Source of the DNA: Syntrophaceae bacterium UBA2192
Lineage (GTDB): Bacteria; Desulfobacterota; Syntrophia; Syntrophales; UBA2192
Assembly (NCBI GenBank): GCA_002327315.1
Contig: DCVI01000030.1
Span: 10,091 to 19,077 of the forward strand
DNA: 8,987 bases
Direction: 5' to 3'
Position numbers and translations under genes: made by a program. The notes under the pieces are model-generated. The model did not search any database and was not told the origin of the DNA. It saw only the letters and a program-made list of their open reading frames with translations. Below are positions 1-5,671 of this stretch, one piece after another; the first letter of the stretch is position 1, and each line of letters starts with the position of its first letter.

Positions 1-81
1 AAGGCTGCCCGGCAAGCCGGCCTGACGGAGGAGCAGGCGCCGCTCCTGCCGCACGGGGGGACCTATTATTTCCAGCAGTAG
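1..81 (+). CDS. 3' end of an unidentified protein-coding gene (partial)
   Basis: Reading frame 1 is open from the window edge to a TAG at 79-81 and gives 26 residues ending in GGTYYFQQ. The codons favour G or C in third position, like the other genes here. A strong bidirectional terminator begins about 20 bases after the stop, which is what one expects behind a real plus-strand gene converging on the minus-strand gene at 441-175. Too little of the protein is visible to assign a family, so no function is proposed. It is the only plus-strand coding sequence supported in the window. Confidence 0.5.
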   Translation, partial: KAARQAGLTEEQAPLLPHGGTYYFQQ

Positions 82-102
82 CGTGGAGCGCCGAGCGCGG
101 AT

Positions 103-145
103 AAAAAAACAGCCCTGACCGAGCTCGGCAGGGCTGTTTTTCTTT
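103..145. terminator. Bidirectional intrinsic terminator between convergent genes
   Basis: An inverted repeat pairs CAGCCCTG (110-117) with CAGGGCTG (129-136). The loop contains the palindrome CCGAGCTCGG (119-128), which can extend the stem past a bulged A. The stem is flanked by a run of seven A on the left (103-109) and TTTTT on the right (137-141), so it has a U-tract in either direction. It lies 20 bases after the plus-strand stop at 81 and about 30 bases after the minus-strand stop at 175, and so serves both converging genes. Confidence 0.88.
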
Positions 146-174
146 GCCTAGTGGCTCGAGGCTTGTGGCTGTCT

Positions 175-441
175 TTACAGGACGACCTTGACAGCCGGGT
201 GCATGCGAAGGCACTCGTAGATCTCGATGCGGCACTCCTCACTCGTGACGACGATCTCCACGTCGAGGCAGTGGTATTTGCCCGTGAGGCTTGTGTTGGA
301 CGGGGTGATGGTGTGGGGCCGCTCCTGGATCACTTCGGCGATGGCGCTTCGCAAACGCTCCACGTCCGAGCCGATGACCTTGTAGCCCCAGGGGCAAGGA
401 TAAGCGATATCAGGCTTGCCGCCCGATCCATTGACAATCAA
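175..441 (-). CDS. DUF493 / YbeD-family small protein (UPF0250)
   Basis: An 88-residue protein matching the YbeD/DUF493 family in length and in layout. It has a YPCPWGYKVIG segment near residue 14 (E. coli YbeD has FPTPFTYKVMG), a central KYHC where YbeD has NYHS, and a hydrophobic end, VKVVL (YbeD: VRMVL). The family adopts a small ACT/ferredoxin-like alpha-beta fold. Its role is not established, although a regulatory or ligand-sensing role is often suggested. Translation probably starts at a TTG (441-439): AGGGAG sits seven bases upstream and no in-frame ATG precedes the conserved region. The gene appears monocistronic, with a promoter at 496-468 and a terminator at 145-103. Family assignment is from recognised sequence similarity; function is unknown. 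Confidence 0.88.
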   Translation of the reverse strand: MIVNGSGGKPDIAYPCPWGYKVIGSDVERLRSAIAEVIQERPHTITPSNTSLTGKYHCLDVEIVVTSEECRIEIYECLRMHPAVKVVL

Positions 442-467
442 GACAGAACTCCCTAACGTTTTCCGAT

Positions 468-496
468 AATTAAGCCACCCATCCGATCCTTGTCAA
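468..496 (-). promoter_or_regulatory. Sigma-70-type promoter for the DUF493 gene
   Basis: On the minus strand a perfect -35 TTGACA (496-491) is followed by a 17-base spacer and a weak -10, TTAATT (473-468). Transcription would start near 461, leaving a leader of about 20 bases that carries the AGGGAG ribosome site of the TTG-started gene. The -35 and spacing are ideal; the -10 matches only three of six positions. Confidence 0.5.
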
Positions 497-583
497 GGGG
501 ACTTGTGGCCTTTGCATGCGCGTACATGCTTGCGGCCGTCGGTCGGGCGGTCCTGTAGCGGGACGGGAGCCGATGAAATTGTC

Positions 584-610
584 GGGGGCCTCCCGTTGCC
601 GGGAGACCCC
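584..610 (-). terminator. Hairpin downstream of the RRM gene, probable terminator
   Basis: GGGG (585-588) pairs with CCCC (607-610), and CTCCCG (590-595) pairs with CGGGAG (600-605). One C/A mismatch separates the two helices and the loop is TTGC. It lies about 40 bases past the RRM stop codon at 649. On the minus strand the sequence after the stem is only weakly T-rich (GACAATTT), so termination in that direction is uncertain. On the plus strand it is followed by GCTTTT. Confidence 0.45.
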
Positions 611-648
611 GCTTTTGGACTGTTGTTTCGAGTGAGAAAAGCCGGAGT

Positions 649-963
649 CTAGTAACGGGGTCTGCCACCGCCGCCACCGGGGCGCCTCATGCCACCACCG
701 CCGCCACCGCGTCCGTCGTCCTGGCGGGGGCGCGCCTCGTTGACATTGAGCTTCCGTCCCTTGAGTTCCTTGCCATTCATCCCGCTGATGGCAGCCTGGC
801 CCTGCTCCGCCGAGGCCATCTCGACAAAGCCAAACCCTTTAGACTGCCCGCTCATCTTGTCCTTGATGATCGACACGGAGGTGACCTCGCCAAATGCTGA
901 AAAAGACTGCTTCAGATCCTCTTCCGTGACACCGTAAGGCATGTTCCCGACGTAAATCTTCAT
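649..963 (-). CDS. RRM-type RNA-binding protein with glycine-rich tail
   Basis: A 104-residue protein made of one RNA recognition motif followed by a flexible tail. RNP2 is IYVGNM at residues 3-8 and RNP1 is KGFGFVEM at 42-49. F44 and F46 are the aromatic residues expected to stack on RNA bases. The tail (about 84-104) is Arg/Gly-rich with runs of six and five glycines. This is the layout of bacterial cold-inducible glycine-rich RNA-binding proteins (Rbp-type), usually RNA chaperones or mRNA-stability factors in the cytoplasm. The frame stays open upstream to 1068, but ATG at 963 is chosen because it begins exactly at the RRM beta-1 strand and has AGGAGAGG just upstream. The preceding gene on the same strand is a DEAD-box helicase, 139 bases away, which suggests joint action on structured RNA. 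Confidence 0.93.
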   Translation of the reverse strand: MKIYVGNMPYGVTEEDLKQSFSAFGEVTSVSIIKDKMSGQSKGFGFVEMASAEQGQAAISGMNGKELKGRKLNVNEARPRQDDGRGGGGGGMRRPGGGGGRPRY

Positions 964-1102
964 CGACCTCTCCTGAAAAATTAATGGTTCTAGTGATGTT
1001 GGCCTGAAACTCTTCCGACTTTTCCGAATACTCAACGAGTCGTTATCACATACCGGGCCTGACTGCAATGCTAATCATGACCCCTTCTTTTATGCTTCCT
1101 GC

Positions 1103-2434
1103 TCAGCGGACACTGCGTGCCCGGCGCGATCTCGAGCGGGGCGTGGAGAAAAGCGTCACTTTCCGCGCTCCCTCCGTCGAGTTGGAGCCCGCCTGCGCAC
1201 TTGCAAAGGATGAAAGTTCGCGGCGCATCGGCCCAGCCTTCGGACTCGCTTCACGATCCCGGCCCCCGTATCTCTGGAACCCGCCTCTGCCGCTACTGCT
1301 TTCCTTTGGCGCTGCGGTATAGTCGAAATCTTCCAGCGTCCGCCTCTCGATCTCTTCGCCCAAGACATTCTCGATGGCCCAGACAAAGGCCCTGTCCTCG
1401 CGCGTGACAAACGTGAAGGCGTCGCCGGTTCTCTCGGCGCGGCCCGTTCTGCCGATACGATGGGTGTATGCATCGACCGTATCGGGCATGTCGTAATTGA
1501 TCACGTGCGATATCCGGGAGATGTCGAGACCGCGGGCGGCGATGTCAGTGGCTACGAGAATCCGGTACTTGCCGGTGCGGAAGCCGTTGAGCGCATCCTG
1601 GCGCTGGCCCTGAGACAGATCCCCCTGCATGGAGGCGACGGGGAACCCCGCTTTTTTCAGGTGCGTTGCCACGCGCGTTGCCCGGGCTTTGGTCCGGGTG
1701 AATACGAGGACCGAATCCGTGTCGGTGCGGTCGAGGATCTTCGTCAGCAGGCCCGTCTTGAGATGCTGTTCCACGGGGTACAGGGCGTGGGAGACCGTGG
1801 AGACCGGGGTCGATTCGCCGACCTGCACGGTGACGGGGTCCTGCAGCACTTCCTTTGCCAGGTGCCTGATTTCGTCGGGAATGGTGGCCGAGAACAGGAG
1901 GGTCTGGCGCTGGGCGGGGATTCTTTTCAGGATTTTACGGACATCGGGCATGAACCCCATGTCGAACATGCGGTCCGCCTCGTCCAGGACGAGGACCTCC
2001 AGATGGGTGAGGTCAATGACCCCCTGGTCCATGAGGTCGATCAGGCGCCCGGGGCATGCCACGACGATCTCGGCGCCTTCCTGAAGCTTTCTGACCTGGG
2101 ACGTCTGCTTGACGCCTCCGTAGACGGTAACGCTCTTCACTTTCGCTTTTCGGCCCAGTTGGTTTATGGCCTCGTGGATCTGCTCGGCAAGCTCCCGGGT
2201 GGGGGCGATGATGAGCACACGAACACGACGGCGGGGCCCTGCCATCAGCCTCTGCAGGATCGGCAGAGCAAAGGCGGCCGTCTTTCCCGTACCGGTGTGG
2301 GCCATCCCCATGACATCCCGGCCCTGGAGTATGAGTGGGATGCATTCGGATTGGATCGGCGTGGGCTCCTCGTAGCCGAGGGCCTCAACGCCCGCTTGAA
2401 TCAGTGGATGTAACTCGAACAACTTGAAACTCAT
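1103..2434 (-). CDS. DEAD-box ATP-dependent RNA helicase, RhlE-like
   Basis: A 443-residue protein with the full set of DEAD-box motifs in order. These are the Q motif (F6 and PTPIQ at 24-28), motif I AHTGTGKT (45-52), Ia PTRELA (78-83), Ib CPGR (127-130, usually TPGR), II DEAD (151-154), III SAT (182-184), V around VATDIAARGLD (294-304) and VI HRIGRTGR (325-332). It unwinds short RNA duplexes using ATP in the cytoplasm. The C-terminal tail, from about residue 375, is basic and Ser/Gly/Arg-rich, as in RhlE and cold-shock helicases used in ribosome assembly or RNA turnover. ATG at 2434 begins directly at the Q-motif region; GAGG lies 11 bases upstream. It sits between a small charged protein gene and the RRM gene, all on one strand. 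RhlE rather than DeaD/CsdA is favoured by the length and by the lack of a DeaD-type RNA-binding domain, but the symbol is not certain. Confidence 0.95.
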   Translation of the reverse strand: MSFKLFELHPLIQAGVEALGYEEPTPIQSECIPLILQGRDVMGMAHTGTGKTAAFALPILQRLMAGPRRRVRVLIIAPTRELAEQIHEAINQLGRKAKVKSVTVYGGVKQTSQVRKLQEGAEIVVACPGRLIDLMDQGVIDLTHLEVLVLDEADRMFDMGFMPDVRKILKRIPAQRQTLLFSATIPDEIRHLAKEVLQDPVTVQVGESTPVSTVSHALYPVEQHLKTGLLTKILDRTDTDSVLVFTRTKARATRVATHLKKAGFPVASMQGDLSQGQRQDALNGFRTGKYRILVATDIAARGLDISRISHVINYDMPDTVDAYTHRIGRTGRAERTGDAFTFVTREDRAFVWAIENVLGEEIERRTLEDFDYTAAPKESSSGRGGFQRYGGRDREASPKAGPMRRELSSFASAQAGSNSTEGARKVTLFSTPRSRSRRARSVR

Positions 2435-2464
2435 TAACAGATAAACCTCTTTTCTGATATTTCT

Positions 2465-2503
2465 ACCGGCAACATTACCGGTCTGCCCGCCTCAGTGGCG
2501 GGC
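2465..2503 (-). promoter_or_regulatory. Two adjacent hairpins in the leader of the helicase gene
   Basis: Between the small-protein stop (2528) and the helicase start (2434) the minus strand can form a strong stem, GCCCGCC/GGCGGGC (2503-2497 with 2491-2485), around a five-base loop. Next to it is a smaller stem, ACCGG/CCGGT (2482-2478 with 2469-2465). Neither is followed by a T-run, so they are not clear terminators. They may modulate read-through or stabilise RNA. A role in temperature-dependent expression would fit a cold-shock-type helicase but is speculation. Confidence 0.4.
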
Positions 2504-2527
2504 GATTGATTGTTGATTAAGGATTGT

Positions 2528-2692
2528 TTACGCTTCTGCCTCTGCCTGGGCGGGCTCCGCGCCGGCTGACTCCACTTCCGGCTCGTTCCTCATGTTCTTA
2601 CCCTGGCGCTTGGCCATCTTCTCGGTTGCCTTTCTCAGGCGCTCCAATTCTTTCTGTCGCTTGATGAACTGGTTGTGATTTCTTTTTCCCAT
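2528..2692 (-). CDS. Small highly charged protein of unknown function (54 aa)
   Basis: A 54-residue protein. Residues 1-34 are strongly basic and predicted helical (the first half reads MGKRNHNQFIKRQKELERL), and the last 18 residues are acidic and Ala/Glu-rich. Similar tiny Lys/Arg-rich proteins beginning MG(K/R)...F.KR are, from memory, common in Deltaproteobacteria, often beside RNA-handling genes; I know of no defined function. The start at 2692 is chosen over upstream in-frame codons because a perfect AGGAGG lies just before it, although the spacing is short (three bases), and because the upstream residues look non-coding. It lies 93 bases before the helicase gene on the same strand and may be cotranscribed with it. 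The nucleic-acid-binding suggestion comes from charge only. Confidence 0.72.
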   Translation of the reverse strand: MGKRNHNQFIKRQKELERLRKATEKMAKRQGKNMRNEPEVESAGAEPAQAEAEA

Positions 2693-2806
2693 ATACCTCC
2701 TGTGCGAACCGGCAAAATCTGCATAGATCAGGCCAAAAAAAATCCCCATGGCCTTTGACGGGCTCTCTGGGGACAATATGCGTCATAACCGGTTCAAAGC
2801 ACAAGT

Positions 2807-2835
2807 AACTTAAAGCTTTTCCCGGTCATTGTCAA
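2807..2835 (-). promoter_or_regulatory. Sigma-70-type promoter for the small protein-helicase-RRM group
   Basis: The minus strand carries a perfect -35 TTGACA (2835-2830), a 17-base spacer and a -10, TAAGTT (2812-2807), overlapping the last codon region of the ygbA-type gene. Start near 2800 would give a leader of about 108 bases before the ATG at 2692. Long leaders are typical of cold-shock mRNAs. The geometry matches the promoter at 496-468: ideal -35 and spacing with a weak -10. Confidence 0.5.
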
Positions 2836-3194
2836 GTTTTATTTGCGTCCCGGCCTCCGGGGCTGGAAGGGGAAGGCGCCTTGCGTCGACCCTCGATGAG
2901 GTGGCGAGCGGCCAAAACCGGGTGCCTCCAGATCATCCGGGGGCCGGCATGGCGCATGACAGCACGGATCTGCTCCCGCATGTCGGGCCTGTAGCAGTGC
3001 ACGGGGCAGTTGGCGCAGGTGGGCTTCTTCGCCCCGAAGGGGCATTTGTCGAGACGCTTTACGGCATAGGCGAGAAGCCCCGCGCAATCGTTGCAGATTT
3101 CCCCTTTTGTGCCGTGGCTCTCCCGGCAGAAAATCCGGATCATGGCCTCCAGGGTTTTGCGCTCCCGCTCGATTTTGGGGTGGGCTTTTACCAT
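2832..3194 (-). CDS. ygbA: YgbA-type nitrous oxide-stimulated promoter family protein
   Basis: A 120-residue cysteine-rich protein matching the YgbA family (nitrous oxide-stimulated promoter family; E. coli YgbA is about the same length). Recognisable blocks include ICNDCAGLLAYA, LDKCPFGAKKPTCANCP, VHCYRPDMREQIR and MRHAGPRMIWRHP. Conserved Cys in CxxC and CxxCxxHC arrangements suggest metal or Fe-S binding. In E. coli ygbA is induced by nitric oxide through NsrR and is linked to recovery from nitrosative stress; its exact activity is unclear. The ATG at 3194 starts at the family's usual N terminus. It has no Shine-Dalgarno sequence, and a -10-like TATATT ends six bases before it, so the message may be leaderless. 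A TTG-started extension from 3260 is open but has no ribosome site or family support. It lies 86 bases after a dihaem cytochrome gene. Confidence 0.9.
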   Translation of the reverse strand: MVKAHPKIERERKTLEAMIRIFCRESHGTKGEICNDCAGLLAYAVKRLDKCPFGAKKPTCANCPVHCYRPDMREQIRAVMRHAGPRMIWRHPVLAARHLIEGRRKAPSPSSPGGRDANKT

Positions 3195-3200
3195 GGGGAC

Positions 3201-3229
3201 AATATAAGACGGCCGGCGCCCGATGGAAA
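3201..3229 (-). promoter_or_regulatory. Possible promoter giving a leaderless ygbA message
   Basis: On the minus strand TTTCCA (3229-3224, four of six matches to the -35 consensus) is followed by a 17-base spacer and TATATT (3206-3201). The bases GTCCCC then lead straight into the ATG at 3194. The expected start point falls at or next to the A of the ATG, which would explain the lack of a ribosome binding site. This is inference from spacing only; no activator or repressor site was recognised. Confidence 0.35.
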
Positions 3230-3280
3230 GCCTTTTTCCGCTTCGGGGCCGGCCGCACAAGGGTACATGGCTGTATTTCT

Positions 3281-4765
3281 TCAGTTTACGATATCGAGCA
3301 GCACCAGGACTTCATTGATCGACCAGTAGAGCTGCTTCTGGAATTCGCAGTCCGCCACCCAGTCGTCCTTGTCGGCGGCCCCTGCCACCGTGCACCCGTC
3401 GGTCCGGATCAGGACATGGCCCTTCAGGTCGTTGTAGGCCTTTGAATACCACCCTAGCATGACCCACTTCTCGACCAGGTTGACACGGGTGGCCAGGGCG
3501 CTCCGGTACCCCCAATGCGTAAAGGAGCTCTTGTTGCCGTGCCAGAGCGTCGAGGAGAGGCCCGCCAGCTTTACCTTGATAGTGGGCACGGGATCGATGG
3601 CGCCGTAGATCATGATACGTGGGTTTAGCTCATCGGCGTATGGCCATCCGGCTTCCAGCAGATCCGGATCCGTTGTCCCTGCGGGGAGGGGTTCCACCTT
3701 GATAATTGTGACGGTCCGGGCAGAGAAACCGGCGCTGTGGTCGGCGTTGTCATTGAAGGGCCAGATGACGTTCTGGACTTTCGAGGAGGATTTCTGATCC
3801 GGGGGGCCGGGGATCTTTTGGGGAGGCACCACCCGGAAGGGACCCTCGCCGTCGAGCTTGTTGGATGAATTCAGAACCCCGGGTATCAGGTACTGTCCGT
3901 CGCGCTTGATGGCCAGGATGGTCTTCATCCCCTTCGGATTGATGATGGGCTGACCGTTGATCCTCCCCGCAACGGAAGGTGCGCTGTAGTCGCACCAGCC
4001 GCTGGATGGGAACAGGGCCAGATCGGCCTGGGGATCGTAGTAGAACTGCGCGGCCGGGTAGGTACCGAAGATATGGTAAAAAATGGGATTGGGGTCCGGG
4101 TTGAGGGGGTGGTACTGGTTGTACCCATCCGGCGAATAGGCGATAATGCTTGTGGCCGAGGGCAGGGTGATTTTCTTGAGAAGGCTCTCGAGAGGAACCC
4201 CCGTGTACTCGGCGTAGAAATCGGCCGACTTGTGGGTGTTCATGAGCATGAACTGGGTGTGCTGGGGCAGCTTCTCCAACTCCGCTCTGGTGTAGACCCG
4301 GTAAGGCGCCGGTACCTTGGCCGGCGTGTCATTGGCGTCGCCGGGGTAGCGGTTGGCGGCGATCTCGGCCTTGTTCGTATAGCCGTCGCCGTCGGCGTCA
4401 TCCTTCTCGATGGCGAGCACTCCCGCCGTGCTCCGGCCTGCGCTCCTGTATGCCTTGCCGTAGGCATTCAGGGTCTCATTGATATCTCCCTTTGCATCGT
4501 ATCCGTATTTGTAGTGGCACCACTGGCAGCTTCCCAGCGTGACCGTTTTAGGTGGCGGTCCTGCTTGGACATAGGAGCCCCCGCTGTGGCAGAGGTTGCA
4601 GTTGTCGAGCTTCGTCCCGGCCTTTTCCGGATAGACCGTCAGGAAGATACCCGAATCGATCTCCCCCATGTGGTGATAGGCGCTGCGCACGATCTGGGCC
4701 GTCATCAGTGTGACGGGAATAACAACGAGCAATACAGAGTACTTCAGCCATTTTGCCCTTCTCAT
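3281..4765 (-). CDS. Exported dihaem c-type cytochrome with Ca-loop and sulfite-oxidase-fold-like region
   Basis: A 494-residue protein. Residues 8-27 form a hydrophobic signal or membrane anchor after a basic start (MRRAKW). Two haem-attachment sites follow: CNLCH (56-60) and CQWCH (80-84). DADGDGYTNKAE (123-134) has the spacing of an EF-hand or thrombospondin-3-like calcium loop. From about residue 180 to 315 the pattern EYTGVPLESLL, a YSPDGY motif, a NGQPI turn and GEGPFRVVPPQ resembles the sulfite-oxidase-type molybdopterin domain. I see no clear pterin-ligating cysteine and infer a fold relative rather than a proven molybdoenzyme. The protein should act outside the cytoplasmic membrane as an electron carrier or oxidoreductase; the substrate is unknown. 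ATG at 4765 is chosen over the upstream open frame because AAGGAGGAG lies five bases before it and the signal segment starts there. Only about 70 bases separate it from a terminator upstream. Confidence 0.85.
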   Translation of the reverse strand: MRRAKWLKYSVLLVVIPVTLMTAQIVRSAYHHMGEIDSGIFLTVYPEKAGTKLDNCNLCHSGGSYVQAGPPPKTVTLGSCQWCHYKYGYDAKGDINETLNAYGKAYRSAGRSTAGVLAIEKDDADGDGYTNKAEIAANRYPGDANDTPAKVPAPYRVYTRAELEKLPQHTQFMLMNTHKSADFYAEYTGVPLESLLKKITLPSATSIIAYSPDGYNQYHPLNPDPNPIFYHIFGTYPAAQFYYDPQADLALFPSSGWCDYSAPSVAGRINGQPIINPKGMKTILAIKRDGQYLIPGVLNSSNKLDGEGPFRVVPPQKIPGPPDQKSSSKVQNVIWPFNDNADHSAGFSARTVTIIKVEPLPAGTTDPDLLEAGWPYADELNPRIMIYGAIDPVPTIKVKLAGLSSTLWHGNKSSFTHWGYRSALATRVNLVEKWVMLGWYSKAYNDLKGHVLIRTDGCTVAGAADKDDWVADCEFQKQLYWSINEVLVLLDIVN

Positions 4766-4836
4766 AAAATCTCCTCCTTCATATGATTTTGTTCCCGCCT
4801 GCTTCCTTCCCCCAGTCTCGCAGCCGGTGGAAACAT

Positions 4837-4863
4837 AAAAAACCGCACTCCGGAGAGTGCGGT
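4837..4863 (-). terminator. Intrinsic terminator 72 bases upstream of the dihaem cytochrome gene
   Basis: On the minus strand ACCGCACTC (4863-4855) pairs perfectly with GAGTGCGGT (4850-4842) around the loop TCCG, followed by TTTTT (4841-4837). This is a textbook terminator. It is the second of two in tandem and lies within the last part of the intergenic region, close enough to the ATG at 4765 to act as an attenuator if transcription comes from upstream. Confidence 0.88.
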
Positions 4864-4882
4864 AAACGGGCCTGTCGAGCCA

Positions 4883-4899
4883 CCCCGGTCCGGCCGGGG
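4883..4899 (-). other. GC-rich hairpin between the two tandem terminators
   Basis: CCCCGG (4899-4894) pairs with CCGGGG (4888-4883) around a five-base loop on the minus strand. It has no T-run of its own and sits directly between the two terminators, directly after the T-run of the first. It could compete with or stabilise its neighbours; no function is shown. Confidence 0.5.
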
Positions 4900-4901
4900 G
4901 C

Positions 4902-4936
4902 AAAAAACGCCTGCCCCGGCAGGACGAGGGCAGGCG
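4902..4936 (-). terminator. Intrinsic terminator, first of a tandem pair
   Basis: On the minus strand CGCCTGCCC (4936-4928) pairs with GGGCAGGCG (4916-4908), with an 11-base loop, followed directly by TTTTTT (4907-4902). It lies about 190 bases after the P460 gene stop, further than a simple gene-end terminator usually lies. Confidence 0.85.
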
Positions 4937-5092
4937 CGCGCAGTGCTCACGCTACCGGCCTCTCCTTTCCGCATGGGAGGCATGGCCGTTTCCAGCCACA
5001 CCCTTCCGGCAGGCGCACCGTAGGCCTGGGCCCTTAGGTGACGCTGCTCGGAGAGATCGTTTGTGATGATCTGTTCTTTACGTTGGTTCTGC

Positions 5093-5118
5093 GGGCGGCG
5101 ATTTCCATGTGGCCGCCC
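5093..5118 (-). other. Hairpin just after the P460 gene stop codon
   Basis: GGGCGGC (5118-5112) pairs with GCCGCCC (5099-5093) across a 12-base loop, starting 11 bases after the TAG at 5130. It has no T-run, so it is unlikely to be a full intrinsic terminator. A 3'-end stabilising stem that protects the cytochrome mRNA is an alternative. Confidence 0.5.
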
Positions 5119-5129
5119 CCTGACTTGCG

Positions 5130-5621
5130 CTATTTCATCTTGCTCGTGTAGACGTAGTCGTTGGTCTTCTGCGCCTCGTGGCACTTGATGCACTCGTCGA
5201 TCTTGCCTTCCTGGTCCACCTTGCCGCTGGGCTTGTACTGCGCCCAGAACCAGTCGCCGCCGCCGGGGTTGTAGCCCTTCACCTTGTACATGACGTCGAC
5301 GAACTTGAGCTTCTTGTCCTTGCCGAAGTTCTCCTGGACGATCATGGCGCCGTCGGCAAACTTGCCCTTCTTGGCCTTGATGGAGTCGAAGGCAACCTGG
5401 TTGACGTAGGTCGTCAGAAACGCCCCGTGGGGCTCGGGGCCCGCATACTGGGCCTCGGTGCCGGGCCACATCTTCCAGCTCTGGTATTTACCCTTCTGGA
5501 CAAAGTCCCAGACGGCCTTGCCGTCGGTGGCGGGGCCCTTTTTGGCCTGGGCGAAAAGCATGCCCGAAAGAACGAGGGTTACGGTGAGAACGATAGCGAA
5601 AACAAGCAATCCTTTTTTCAT
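5130..5621 (-). CDS. Cytochrome P460-family monohaem c-type cytochrome
   Basis: A 163-residue protein with a classic signal peptide (MKKG, then a hydrophobic core, with a likely cut after about residue 26 at FAQA). Features of the cytochrome P460 family include YQSWKMWPGT (46-55), GPEPHGAFLTTYVN (61-74), a GAMIVQENFGKDK block (91-103), the VMYKVKGYNPGGGDWFW segment (110-126), and a single haem site CIKCH (144-148) followed by NDYVYT near the C terminus. Characterised members act in the periplasm on hydroxylamine or nitric oxide, or bind NO as cytochrome c'-beta. P460 enzymes carry a lysine-haem crosslink; which lysine, if any, does so here cannot be told by eye. ATG at 5621 is chosen over the upstream open frame because it starts the signal peptide and AAAGGGG lies upstream. 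It follows the mosB-like gene by 166 bases with no terminator seen between them. Confidence 0.9.
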   Translation of the reverse strand: MKKGLLVFAIVLTVTLVLSGMLFAQAKKGPATDGKAVWDFVQKGKYQSWKMWPGTEAQYAGPEPHGAFLTTYVNQVAFDSIKAKKGKFADGAMIVQENFGKDKKLKFVDVMYKVKGYNPGGGDWFWAQYKPSGKVDQEGKIDECIKCHEAQKTNDYVYTSKMK

Positions 5622-5671
5622 GGTCAATACCCCTTTACTATTGAAATGATTCTCCGGCAAATCCTCCTGAG

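Larger units (their letters stand above)
4766..5129 (-). promoter_or_regulatory. 364-base structured intergenic leader without a gene
   Basis: The stretch between the P460 gene stop and the dihaem gene start holds at least four hairpins (5118-5093, 4936-4908, 4899-4883, 4863-4842). Two of them are followed by T-runs. No convincing protein-coding frame, tRNA or known riboswitch core was recognised; in particular the conserved bases of the c-di-GMP-I, cobalamin, TPP and SAM aptamers are not apparent. No good promoter is visible in the 70 bases between the last terminator and the dihaem start. That leaves open an attenuated leader transcribed from further upstream, or simply the end of one transcription unit followed by a weak promoter. 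Confidence 0.4.

Noticed and set aside
453..677. 74-codon minus-strand open frame between the RRM and DUF493 genes
   Set aside because: Overlaps the end of the RRM gene, the hairpin at 584-610 and the DUF493 promoter; composition is not protein-like and there is no ribosome site of note.
1460..2413. 317-codon open frame on the plus strand
   Set aside because: Lies antisense to the DEAD-box helicase in full; its translation has no recognisable domain and mirrors the GC-rich codon pattern of the real gene.
3195..3260. N-terminal extension of the ygbA-type protein from a TTG at 3260
   Set aside because: No ribosome site, and family members start near the internal ATG at 3194.
4787..4815. GGAAGGAAGCAG word on the minus strand, resembling the SRP RNA apical loop
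   Set aside because: The flanks do not pair into the SRP domain IV helix and the word lies in the short spacer before the dihaem gene; taken as chance.
4937..5092. Possible c-di-GMP, cobalamin or other known riboswitch aptamer
   Set aside because: Checked by eye for conserved cores of common classes; none present in order. Kept only as an unclassified structured leader.
4762..5469. 235-codon minus-strand frame across the P460 gene end and the structured leader
   Set aside because: Its first half is a shifted reading of the P460 gene, and the rest runs through two intrinsic terminators; no domain recognised.
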